Source of the DNA: Paraburkholderia madseniana
Lineage (GTDB): Bacteria; Pseudomonadota; Gammaproteobacteria; Burkholderiales; Burkholderiaceae
Direction: 5' to 3'
DNA length: 64,000 nucleotides
Assembly: GCF_009690905.1 (NCBI RefSeq)
Contig: NZ_VOSW01000049.1
Coordinates: forward strand, 1-64,000
Each line of letters opens with the position of its first letter. Positions within the stretch are counted from its first letter, which is position 1. The position numbers and the translations under genes are program-made. Below the pieces are notes generated by a model. That model was given only the letters and a program-made list of their open reading frames with translations. It made no database searches and was not told the DNA's origin. Positions 18,280 through 26,085 of the stretch are shown here, piece by piece.

Positions 18280-18800
18280 ATGCCGCGTCGCCCAGTTCTC
18301 TCCACTGCTGAACGGGACAATCTGCTGTCGTTTCCGGACAGCGAGGATGACCTCATCCGCAACTACACCTTCAGCGAAGCGGATCTGCCGCTGATCTGCC
18401 AGCGCCGGGGTGCACCGAACCGTCTGGGGTTCGCCACTCAGTTCTGCTACATGCGCGTTCCCGGCATCATGCTGGCCGTGGGTGATGCTCCTCCACCCGC
18501 CCTGCTGGCGTTTGTCGCCCGCCAGTTAGGCGTTGCGCCGATGCACTGGGAACACAGATGGACAGCGCGACCAGACGCGCCTTGAGCACCTGCTTGAACT
18601 GCAGGCACTGCTCCGGATGCGGCCGTTCACCGTCGCGGACGACCGGGCCGCGGTGGGGGCGCTTATTGAACTGGCCACCCAGACGGACAAGAGCATCGTA
18701 CTCGCCCGCGCGCTGATCGAGTATCTGTGTCGCCATTCCGCGCTGTTACCTGCCGTGAACGTCATTGACCGCCTCTGCGCCGAGGCGGTCACACGGGCCA
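18280..18800 (+). pseudogene. Tn3-family transposase remnant (DUF4158 end)
   Basis: From ATG 18280 the sequence reads MPRRPVLSTAERDNLLSFPD and TFSEADLPLICQRRGAPNRL, the N-terminus of a Tn3-family transposase. After about 85 codons the frame shifts near 18550, and the family continues as LEHLLELQALLRMRPFTVAD and ARALIEYLCRHSALLPAVNV to about 18795. The remaining 700-odd residues, with the DDE core, are absent. No resolvase or 38-bp terminal repeat is visible nearby. The 17940-18279 stretch before it shows no gene. Confidence 0.85.
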
Positions 18801-18801
18801 C

Positions 18802-19035
18802 CCGCAACTGCCGAGCCTGTTCGGAATTTGCGATGACGGCGTCTTTTTGGATGCGCAGACTGGGACGGCCATCGCACTTCGCACGCCGCAGGCGTTGCGC
18901 GACACCTGCGATCATCCAACAGTGCGCGCATTCATGGGAGCGGGGACGACTATGACCCCGCGCGGGGAGCCTTTTTCGCTGGTCGCGCGGAAAAATCTGT
19001 ATCAGCGAGTACGCGCCGCATTCGACGGCGAGTAA
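18802..19035 (+). pseudogene. Possible ABC-transporter ATPase C-terminal remnant
   Basis: An open frame of 77 codons with no proper start reads PSLFGICDDGVFLDAQTGTA and TPQALRDTCDHPTVRAFMG before ending VRAAFDGE. The phrase TPQALR..DHPTVRAFM resembles the end of MlaF/MCE-type ABC ATPases (typically GTPxELRASxDPxVRQF). It begins right where the Tn3 similarity stops, so it may be a host gene tail left at the transposon junction. Assignment is weak. Confidence 0.3.
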
Positions 19036-19062
19036 CATGCTGCTGCGATGTTGCCTGCGGCG

Positions 19063-19179
19063 CTCTCGTCGTTCGATCCGTGGATGGCCTGTCAGTACGC
19101 AGTCAATACCGCACAGCAATCCATTTTGTATTGGAAAACACCACGCGAGCGCGGTCCGGTTCCTCGAAAGCGTTCGTGG
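19063..19179 (+). pseudogene. DUF3141 (PHA-synthase-like) gene fragment
   Basis: About 31 codons read SFDPWMACQYAVNTAQQSIL and YWKTPRERG, clearly related to residues 57-90 of the intact DUF3141 protein at 23466-25802 (FDPWNTWHYAVDVAQRSILF, WDTLRERG). A frameshift then leads to FLES, matching FVES of that protein. It is on the opposite strand to the intact gene and ends just before the convergent coiled-coil gene. It is the only visible piece of a second copy. Confidence 0.7.
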
Positions 19180-19184
19180 CGTCG

Positions 19185-20213
19185 TCATATCAAGAACTTT
19201 CTCTCCTCATCGACCATGCTGGGCGCCGGCAGCAGATCGGAGCGGGCAAATTGCACCAGCGCAAACGCCCGCATGGCACCCGCTGTTTCCGGCACGCTCG
19301 CGAGCCTCAATTCGATCGTTGTGCCCTCGCGCGCGTGCCCGTTTTCCACGATCACGTTCATGCGATCGAGCCGCAGGTCCCTCTTGAGTACATGCAGGTG
19401 TTCCGCGGGCGAATTGAGCACATCAGCAATGGTCCCCAGCCGGCGGTCGATCGCCTCGGTCGCGAGTCCCAGACGTGCCAGCTCCGCGTCGTTTTCTTCC
19501 ATCTGCGCCTGCAGGCGCGCCAGCTCCACGAGACCGGACAACGGCTGCGCGCCCAATACGGCGCTCATCCCGCTGCCCTGTCGCTGCAGCAGCGCGAGGC
19601 GCGTCTTGAGCAGCGCGCGCTCCTTCTCCAGTTCGTCGCGGCGCAACGCTTCCGCACCGATTCGCTCGAGGCCCGCCAGCACGAGCTGATCCATCACATG
19701 GCGCACGATTTCCTCCCGAAGCGCCGGCTCCGTGCTGGCGCACACCCGTGCGCGATGATCGCTGAAATTCACGGTGGTTCGCTGCACGTCGGTGCGCGCG
19801 GCCGAGCCATGTTGCTGGACGCCGATTGTCCGCCGCTCGGTCATCGCCATGCCGAGCACGGCAAAGGCCTCGTTTGCCAGGGGGTTGGCGGCGAAGTGCG
19901 CACGCAGTTCGGTCGAATGACTCAACGCGCGCGGCACGTCTTCCGGGGTGGCGAAAAAGATCTGGATGTACGGGTCCGTCGTCCAGGCGGATGCGCTCGC
20001 CTCGCGAGCCGGCGGCATGTCGTCCACCAATGCCCCGACATAGTCGAGCGAGGCCCTGACCGCGGGCGCGAGGCGTTCCTGATAGCGCTCCGCCAGCCGC
20101 AACTGCGGACTCAGTCTTGCAATGCGCTCGATGGCGTCACTCACCTGCTCGGAACCCGGGGCGCTCTTTTCCGATATGCCCTCGCGATGAAACAGCCTAT
20201 CCAGAATGCTCAT
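19185..20213 (-). CDS. Conserved coiled-coil protein of unknown function
   Basis: A 342-residue, probably cytoplasmic protein. The middle (about 180-280) is a long charged coiled coil (RRDELEKERALLKTRLALLQ; ELARLQAQMEENDAELARLG), flanked by N- and C-terminal globular parts. No catalytic motif is recognised. I choose ATG 20213, which has AAGGAGG five bases upstream; an ATG at 20234 overlapping the RRM-gene stop lacks this. It is the last gene of a compact minus-strand run that also encodes DUF3141, phosphate acyltransferase, acetate kinase, FabI and an RRM-like protein. Confidence 0.8.
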   Translation of the reverse strand: MSILDRLFHREGISEKSAPGSEQVSDAIERIARLSPQLRLAERYQERLAPAVRASLDYVGALVDDMPPAREASASAWTTDPYIQIFFATPEDVPRALSHSTELRAHFAANPLANEAFAVLGMAMTERRTIGVQQHGSAARTDVQRTTVNFSDHRARVCASTEPALREEIVRHVMDQLVLAGLERIGAEALRRDELEKERALLKTRLALLQRQGSGMSAVLGAQPLSGLVELARLQAQMEENDAELARLGLATEAIDRRLGTIADVLNSPAEHLHVLKRDLRLDRMNVIVENGHAREGTTIELRLASVPETAGAMRAFALVQFARSDLLPAPSMVDEERKFLI

Positions 20214-20230
20214 GCTCGCCTCCTTGAGGC

Positions 20231-20485
20231 TCAATCTTGCCTTTCCGGCAGGATCTGCGCACTGATCGTGTGGTCCTTCCAGAACATGTTGTGAATCCTC
20301 GAACGAAGCAGGTTCAGCGCCTCAGACGAGAGGTCGCTGAACCTGAGCAGCGCGATGGGTTGTCCGCTTCCCGCGGGCACGCGCTCGATCGAATCGAACG
20401 GAGGGAATCCGTATCTCTGCAGGAACTCGTTGATTTCCTCGTCAGGCACGTTTTCTTCGACATTACCCAGTAAAAGTTGAGCCAT
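20231..20485 (-). CDS. Small RRM-like RNA-binding protein
   Basis: An 84-residue protein with an RNA-recognition-motif-like pattern: LLLGNVEENVPDEEINEFLQ (RNP2-like strand and helix), RYGFPPFDSIERVP, then ALLRFSDLSSEALNLLRSRI as the RNP1-like strand and helix 2. It ends RQD. Its stop lies 18 bp before the chosen start of the coiled-coil gene. An RNA-binding role is inferred from the pattern only. Confidence 0.7.
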   Translation of the reverse strand: MAQLLLGNVEENVPDEEINEFLQRYGFPPFDSIERVPAGSGQPIALLRFSDLSSEALNLLRSRIHNMFWKDHTISAQILPERQD

Positions 20486-20508
20486 GGTGTTTCCTTTCCG
20501 AAGCCATG

Positions 20509-21300
20509 TCAGGCCATGATGTTGACGCCGCCGTCGACATACAGCGTTTCGCCCGAAACCCGCCGCGCGTAGGGGGTGGCGAGAAACGCGCAGGTGTAGC
20601 CGACGTCCATGATGTCGACCAGCTCGCCGAGCGGCGCGCGCTCGGCCGCCTCGTTGAGCAGCAGGTCGAAGTTCTTGAGGCCGGAAGCCGCCCGCGTCTT
20701 GAGCGGACCCGGCGAAATCGCATGCACGCGAATGCCCTTCGGCCCAAGCTCGTAAGCGAGATAGCGCGCACAGGCTTCGAGCGCGGCCTTTACCGGCCCC
20801 ATCACGCTATAGTTCGGCACGACCTTGTTGGCGCCGTAGTAGCTCATCGTGAGCAATGTGCCGCCTTTGTCCATGAGCGGCGCGGCAAGCGCCGCCATGC
20901 GCACGAACGAATGACACGAAATGTCCATCGCGCGCGCAAAGCCCTCGCCGGAGCAATGCAACAGCCCGCCTTGCAGATCGTCTTTCGGCGCCCATGCGAT
21001 GGAGTGCAGCAGGATGTCGAGACGTCCCCAGCGCTGCCGGATCTGCCCGAATACCGCTTCCAGCTGCGCCGCGTCGCCGACGTCGAGCGGCAGGAACAGC
21101 TCTGCTTCAAGCTCGCTCGCCAACGGCTCGACATAAGGCCTGGTCTTTTCCGTCGCGTAGGTGATGGCCAGATCCGCACCAAGCTCGCGAAACGCTTTCG
21201 CGCAACCGTATGCGATCGAGTGTTCGTTGGCAATGCCGGTGATCAGCGCTTTCATGCCCGCAAGTACCGGACGTGATCGATCAGTGCCTTCGGGCGACAT
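20509..21300 (-). CDS. fabI: Enoyl-[acyl-carrier-protein] reductase FabI
   Basis: A 263-residue NADH-dependent enoyl-ACP reductase of the SDR superfamily, catalysing the last step of the fatty-acid elongation cycle. It shows the divergent nucleotide loop GIANEHSIAYGCAKAFRELG, the SIAWAPK region, and the FabI active site YYGANKVVPNYSVMGPVKAA with the Tyr-x6-Lys pair, then SPGPLKTRAASGL. ATG 21300 has AAGGAG eight bases upstream. It sits 12 bp upstream of nothing else in the operon but directly follows ackA (12-bp gap), an unusual context, so it is probably an extra FabI dedicated to this locus rather than the housekeeping copy. Confidence 0.93.
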   Translation of the reverse strand: MSPEGTDRSRPVLAGMKALITGIANEHSIAYGCAKAFRELGADLAITYATEKTRPYVEPLASELEAELFLPLDVGDAAQLEAVFGQIRQRWGRLDILLHSIAWAPKDDLQGGLLHCSGEGFARAMDISCHSFVRMAALAAPLMDKGGTLLTMSYYGANKVVPNYSVMGPVKAALEACARYLAYELGPKGIRVHAISPGPLKTRAASGLKNFDLLLNEAAERAPLGELVDIMDVGYTCAFLATPYARRVSGETLYVDGGVNIMA

Positions 21301-21312
21301 GGCATTTCTCCT

Positions 21313-22491
21313 TCATTCGAGGACCGCGCGCGTATGGCGCGCGATCATCAGCTCTTCATTGGTCGGGATAACCCACGCCGCTATCCGGCTCGACGCGGTG
21401 GTGATGAGGGGACCGCCCTTGGCGTTCGCTTCGGCGTCGAGCTCCGCGCCGAGCCACGCCGCGTGCCGCACCACGCCCTCGCGGATCGCCGCCGCATGCT
21501 CGCCGATTCCCGCCGTGAAAACGAGCGCGTCGATGCCCTCCATGGCCGCGACAAGCGAGCCGAGTTCGCGCGCTATGCGGTAGATATAGAGCTCAATGGC
21601 GAAACGGGCGTGAGGATCGTCGCTCGCGAGCAGCGCGCGCATGTCGCTCGATACGCCAGACACGCCGAGCAGCCCCGATTGGCGATAGATCAGATCCTCG
21701 ACGGCACGCGCGTCCATGCCGAGTTCTTCCATCAGGTAGAGCATCACGCCCGGGTCCAGGTTGCCGCAGCGCGTGCCCATGGGCAATCCGTCCACGGCCG
21801 TGAAGCCCATCGTGCTCCCTACGCTCTTGCCCGCGACGAGCGCACACATGCTCGCGCCATTGCCAAGGTGCGCGACGACAGTGCGTCCGCTGGCCGCTTT
21901 CGTATCGATGTCAGGCAGCACGCTCGCGATGTACTCGTAGGACAGCCCATGAAAGCCGTAGCGGCGCAGGCCCCGGCTGGTGATCGACGCAGGCAGCGCG
22001 AACGCCTGGGCCACCTCGGGTTGCGTGCGATGGAAAGCCGTGTCGAAGCACGCCACCTGCGGCACGTCCGGTTGCAGCTCTTCGAGGATGCGTATGGGCG
22101 TCAGGTTGTGCGGCTGATGCAGCGGCGCGAGCGGCGTGAGCTTCGCCAGCTCGTCCGCTACCGCGGGCGTGACTCGCACCGGACCGCTGAAGCGCTGCCC
22201 GCCGTGCACGACGCGATGGCCGACCGCGACAAGCTCGTGTCCTTCGCGGTGCTCGCTCAGGAACGCACCGATTTGCTCAATGCCTTCGCGATGATCCAGC
22301 TCGCCGCCGTCGCTCCATTCCCTCGCATGGTGCTCGCCGTGACCGTCGACGGCTTCGAACCGCGCGCTTGCCGTGTACAGGCCGTCGACCTGCCCATGCA
22401 CGACCAGTTCGAGCACATCGCCCTGCTCTTCGAATGCGGAAAACTTGATGCTCGACGAGCCGGCATTCAATACCAGAATCACGTCTGCCAT
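21313..22491 (-). CDS. ackA: Acetate kinase
   Basis: A 392-residue ASKHA-fold kinase that interconverts acetyl phosphate + ADP and acetate + ATP. It starts LVLNAGSSSIKFSAFEEQG, has VGHRVVHGG, the FDTAFHRTQPEVAQAFALP motif with the catalytic His/Arg, and GNGASMCALVAGKSVGSTMG. ATG 22491 is four bases after the stop of the phosphate acyltransferase gene, so they are coupled. Together they would make ATP from an acyl-CoA by substrate-level phosphorylation, useful when respiration stops. Confidence 0.95.
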   Translation of the reverse strand: MADVILVLNAGSSSIKFSAFEEQGDVLELVVHGQVDGLYTASARFEAVDGHGEHHAREWSDGGELDHREGIEQIGAFLSEHREGHELVAVGHRVVHGGQRFSGPVRVTPAVADELAKLTPLAPLHQPHNLTPIRILEELQPDVPQVACFDTAFHRTQPEVAQAFALPASITSRGLRRYGFHGLSYEYIASVLPDIDTKAASGRTVVAHLGNGASMCALVAGKSVGSTMGFTAVDGLPMGTRCGNLDPGVMLYLMEELGMDARAVEDLIYRQSGLLGVSGVSSDMRALLASDDPHARFAIELYIYRIARELGSLVAAMEGIDALVFTAGIGEHAAAIREGVVRHAAWLGAELDAEANAKGGPLITTASSRIAAWVIPTNEELMIARHTRAVLE

Positions 22492-22495
22492 GGCA

Positions 22496-23434
22496 TCACC
22501 CGACGGTCTTTGCGGCTTCGCGCCGCGCAAGCGCGACGAGCACCGCCACCGCGCACGAGGCGAGCCGCGTAATGAGCGAATCGGCACGGCTCGTCAGGAT
22601 GATCGGCACGCGCGCACCCAGCACGATGCCGGCCGCGTCCGCGCCCGCGAGGAACGAGAGGCTCTTGGCGAGCATGTTGCCCGCTTCGAGGTCCGGCACC
22701 ATCAGGACATTGGCCCGTCCGGCCACGGGCGAATCGATCTGCTTGATGCGCGCGGCCTCGGGGTCGATGGCATTATCGAGTGCAAGCGGGCCGTCGACGA
22801 GCGCTCCCGTGATCTGCCGCCGGTCCACCATCTTGCACAGCGCGGCGGCTTCGATCGTCGAAGGCACTTTCGGATTGACAGTCTCCATCGCCGAAAGGAT
22901 TGCCACGCGCACCTGCGGAAACTGCAGCGCGTGCGCGAGGTCGATCGCGTTCTGCAGGATGTCGGCCTTCTCCTCCAGCGTCGGCGCGATGTTCACGGCG
23001 GCGTCGGTCACGATCAGCGGGTCTGCGCGCGCAGGCACGTCCATGACGAAGCAGTGACTGATGCGCCGGCCGGTGCGCAGCCCGGCATCGCGCCGGACCG
23101 CCGCCGCCATGAGCTCGTCGGTGTGAAGGCTGCCTTTCATCAGCGCCTCGGCTTTGCCCTCGCGCACCAGTTGCACGGCCGCTGCCGCCGAAGCCTCACT
23201 GAACGGCGCATCGACGATCGGATAATCGCCGATCGACAGGTTGCACTGCGCGGCAACCGATTCGATGCGCGCGCGCGGCCCGACCAGGATCGGTGCGATC
23301 AGGCCTTTCTGCGCCGCTTCCACGGCGCCTTCCAGCGAGCTCCTGTCGCATGGATGAGCAACGGCCGTGGGCATCGGCGCCAGCGTCCGGCAGCGGGCAA
23401 TGAGCTCGTGATACTTCGCGTGTCTGGCTTCCAT
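22496..23434 (-). CDS. Phosphate acetyl/butyryltransferase
   Basis: A 312-residue protein of the Pta/Ptb family, moving an acyl group from CoA to phosphate. Typical parts are AVAHPCDRSSLEGAVEAAQK near the N-terminus, EALMKGSLHTDELMAAAVRR, PLIVTDAAVNIAPTLEEKAD and FLAGADAAGIVLGARVPIIL. The length matches phosphotransbutyrylase-like enzymes rather than the long Pta. ATG 23434 has AAGGGA upstream. It lies 31 bp after DUF3141 and is coupled to ackA, giving a complete acyl-CoA to ATP route. Confidence 0.92.
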   Translation of the reverse strand: MEARHAKYHELIARCRTLAPMPTAVAHPCDRSSLEGAVEAAQKGLIAPILVGPRARIESVAAQCNLSIGDYPIVDAPFSEASAAAAVQLVREGKAEALMKGSLHTDELMAAAVRRDAGLRTGRRISHCFVMDVPARADPLIVTDAAVNIAPTLEEKADILQNAIDLAHALQFPQVRVAILSAMETVNPKVPSTIEAAALCKMVDRRQITGALVDGPLALDNAIDPEAARIKQIDSPVAGRANVLMVPDLEAGNMLAKSLSFLAGADAAGIVLGARVPIILTSRADSLITRLASCAVAVLVALARREAAKTVG

Positions 23435-23465
23435 GGCTGATCCCTTTACGAAAAGACGAGCACGT

Positions 23466-25802
23466 TCACGACGGCGCACGCTCGAGCACCGAAACAGGGC
23501 GCGCTGCGGGCGGCACGCCGAGCACCGCGCGAATGCGCTGTAACGCCTCCCATTGCTGCGCGGTCGGCGTCACGCCTTGTACGCGCTCGTCGGCCAGCAA
23601 CCTGTCCATCAGCGCCAGTAGCCGCTCGCGGTCTTCCGGTTTGGCGAGCAACGCCGGCAACGTCGCAATCGTCTGCTGCGGCTCGTAGGTGGCGATCAGT
23701 TCCTGTTCGCCGCGGATGCGCCGCCACTGGTCGGGCGGCAAGCTCGGCAGATACTCGGCGTAGCTGTCCACCACTTCCCGCGCCGTCGCAAGCAGCGCAA
23801 ACGGCAAAGGCTCCCCTTTGCGCGCGAACAGCAGGAATGCCGTGCGCGCCACCGCTTCGGCGTAGCCGCCCTGCTGGATCGATGCAAGCGCGTCCTTCAC
23901 GAAAGGCAGCTCGCGCGGATCGGTGGAGACGGACGCGGCCGCTTCGCGAGTGCGGTGCCGGTCGGCGAAATGGGCCAGCCAGGGATGGGTGTAGATGGCA
24001 AAGAAAAGCGTCTCGGCGGCGGCATCGCGCATCGCCCGGTAGTGATCGAGCGAGGCGCTGATGACTTCCGATCCACGCTGCTCGGCCTTGCGCCACGGCT
24101 CGATGTCGCCGTTGTGCTGCCGGTTCGCCCTGACCGCGCTGGCCGTCGGCCGCAGCCATGCAAGCCACGGATTCAGGTCCGAAAAGGCCCAGCGCTGAAA
24201 GCGCAGCGGATGAAATTCGCGCAGCAGATGCGCCGTGGTCTCGTTCGACGCCCACTGCACGTATGGCTGCGCAAGCAGCTCGTAGAGGCGCTGGTTGAAT
24301 TCGGAAAGCTCGACCACGGCCTCAAAAGGCTTTTCGTCCTCGCGCCTGAAGCGGTTGAAACGGTGGACGACCTCCTCGAGACGCTGCTCGACGAATGTCA
24401 CCTTGTAGGCAACCTTCCCGTCGGCGCCCTTCGCCTCATCGATCAACATCGCGTAGAGGCCCGGCGCGAGCGTCTCGATTGTTTCGAGCACGTTGACGAT
24501 CTGCGCATGCTGCTTCTTCGCCACCTTGCCCGACACGAACACCCCAAGATGTCCGGCCTCCTCGTCCATCAGTCCGATGATGACCTGGCCGCGCGCCTTG
24601 ATTTCCTCGGTGCTGCCGTAGAGGTCGGCCACCCAGTTGAACGCCTGCTGCGGCGGCGTAATATTGTCGCCCATCGAGGCGAACAGGATGATCGGCGAGC
24701 GGATATCCCGCAGGTCGAACGCCTTGCCCGACACGCCGCGCACTTCGCCCGACCAGAGCTTGTTACCGATGAACAGGTTGCGCGTGATCCACTCGATCTC
24801 TTCGCGGTTCATCAGATAGTAGCCGCCCCACCAGCGCTCGAACTCCAGAAAACGCGGCGACTCCGTATCGATGTCTTTGTACAGGTGGTAATACTTGTCC
24901 CACAGCGTGTTAGCGGGGTTCAGATACTCGAAGTTCTGCACGAGGTGCGCGCCGTCGAACTTGCCGTTACCGAGATCCGATGAGAACGACGCGAGCCAGG
25001 TGCCGCCCAGTATGCCGCCCGCGTAGCGCATCGGATTGTCGCCCTCGCCTTCGCTGAACGCGCCGCTCCAGTAAGACATCGGTGTGCCGTTGATCACGAT
25101 CGGTCCCGTGTCTTCTGCCGAGGAACTCGCGAGCATCATCGCGGCCCAGCCACCCTGGCAGTTGCCGATGATCGCCGGTTTGGGGCTATCCGGATGCAGC
25201 GCGCGTACCTTCCTGACGAACTCCTGCTCGGCGGCGCACACGTCGAGCAAGGTCTGGCCGGGCTCCGGATTCTGGAAGAACACGACAAAGTAGACGGGAT
25301 GGCCCGCACGCAACGCGACGCCCACCTGCGAATCGTCCTTGAAGCCGCCGATGCCTGGGCCGTGACCGGCGCGCGGATCGATGATCAGATAGGGGCGCTT
25401 CTTCGCGTCGATGGCCACGCCCTCGGGCGCTTTAATGCATAACAGCGCATAGTTGACAGGCCGCCCGAATTGCCTGCCGTCGAGCACGATCTCATAGTCG
25501 AAATGCAGCGCGGGCTTGAGGCCCTGTGCAGTGCTCTCGACGAACCCGGTGCCGCGCTCGCGCAAGGTATCCCAGAACAGGATGGAGCGTTGCGCAACGT
25601 CGACGGCGTAATGCCATGTGTTCCATGGGTCGAATCCCGATGCGAACGAAGCGATGCCCTCGTTAGGGCTGGCCTCGCCATCCAGGGCTCCACGCAACCG
25701 TTTCTCATACCGCTCCATCGCGCCCTGCACGCGCTTTTGCAGCCCCTGCAAGATGTTTCCGGCAATTTCCTGACTGCGCGCCAATTGCGTGGCTGCGTCC
25801 AT
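23466..25802 (-). CDS. DUF3141 protein, PHA-synthase-like alpha/beta hydrolase
   Basis: A 778-residue cytoplasmic protein. After a helical N-terminus (to about 60), FDPWNTWHYAVDVAQRSILF leads into an alpha/beta-hydrolase domain (about 95-400). Its nucleophile motif IGNCQGGW holds Cys215, the G-x-C-x-G-G form typical of polyhydroxyalkanoate synthases rather than serine lipases. A DNITPPQQAF stretch and a later HLGVFVSG supply likely acid and histidine. The C-terminal 300 residues are helical and of unknown role. ATG 25802 has GGAGG eight bases upstream. It leads the acyltransferase/acetate-kinase/FabI run. Family members occur in the lxa locus; the reaction is not known. Confidence 0.9.
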   Translation of the reverse strand: MDAATQLARSQEIAGNILQGLQKRVQGAMERYEKRLRGALDGEASPNEGIASFASGFDPWNTWHYAVDVAQRSILFWDTLRERGTGFVESTAQGLKPALHFDYEIVLDGRQFGRPVNYALLCIKAPEGVAIDAKKRPYLIIDPRAGHGPGIGGFKDDSQVGVALRAGHPVYFVVFFQNPEPGQTLLDVCAAEQEFVRKVRALHPDSPKPAIIGNCQGGWAAMMLASSSAEDTGPIVINGTPMSYWSGAFSEGEGDNPMRYAGGILGGTWLASFSSDLGNGKFDGAHLVQNFEYLNPANTLWDKYYHLYKDIDTESPRFLEFERWWGGYYLMNREEIEWITRNLFIGNKLWSGEVRGVSGKAFDLRDIRSPIILFASMGDNITPPQQAFNWVADLYGSTEEIKARGQVIIGLMDEEAGHLGVFVSGKVAKKQHAQIVNVLETIETLAPGLYAMLIDEAKGADGKVAYKVTFVEQRLEEVVHRFNRFRREDEKPFEAVVELSEFNQRLYELLAQPYVQWASNETTAHLLREFHPLRFQRWAFSDLNPWLAWLRPTASAVRANRQHNGDIEPWRKAEQRGSEVISASLDHYRAMRDAAAETLFFAIYTHPWLAHFADRHRTREAAASVSTDPRELPFVKDALASIQQGGYAEAVARTAFLLFARKGEPLPFALLATAREVVDSYAEYLPSLPPDQWRRIRGEQELIATYEPQQTIATLPALLAKPEDRERLLALMDRLLADERVQGVTPTAQQWEALQRIRAVLGVPPAARPVSVLERAPS

Positions 25803-25938
25803 GACACCGTCCTCCATTGCGACATTGATTAAGGCCGCGCCCGCGGCCGCCCCGCTGTTTGCTCACGGGCTCGCCCGTGCGTGCGCACACCGATACGCGT
25901 GCAACTCGTGCAGCATGCTCGTGCGCCATTCACGAGTT

Positions 25939-25952
25939 GTGACATAGATCAA
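25939..25952. promoter_or_regulatory. Anr/FNR-like dyad upstream of DUF3141 operon
   Basis: GTGACATAGATCAA has one exact half-site (ATCAA) and one degenerate half (GTGAC). It is about 140 bp before ATG 25802 and shares ACATAG-RTCAA with the box in front of adhP. It would place the six-gene minus-strand run under oxygen control. Nothing else is evident in 25803-26085. Confidence 0.45.
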
Positions 25953-26085
25953 TCGTGGCCATATTTCGACACCTCGGCCCAACGTCTGCAGATTGGATCG
26001 GGCACGCCGCGCGATTGTCGACATGGGGAACGCGTACAGATCTTAAAGTCCGCATTGACCATCATTATCAGAGATGCCTTTTACA

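Noticed and set aside
19080..20294. Long plus-strand open frame (about 400 codons)
   Set aside because: It is antisense to the coiled-coil and RRM-like genes, Arg/His-rich as expected for a shadow frame in GC-rich DNA.
21334..22572. Plus-strand open frame opposite ackA
   Set aside because: Shadow of acetate kinase; no domain resemblance.
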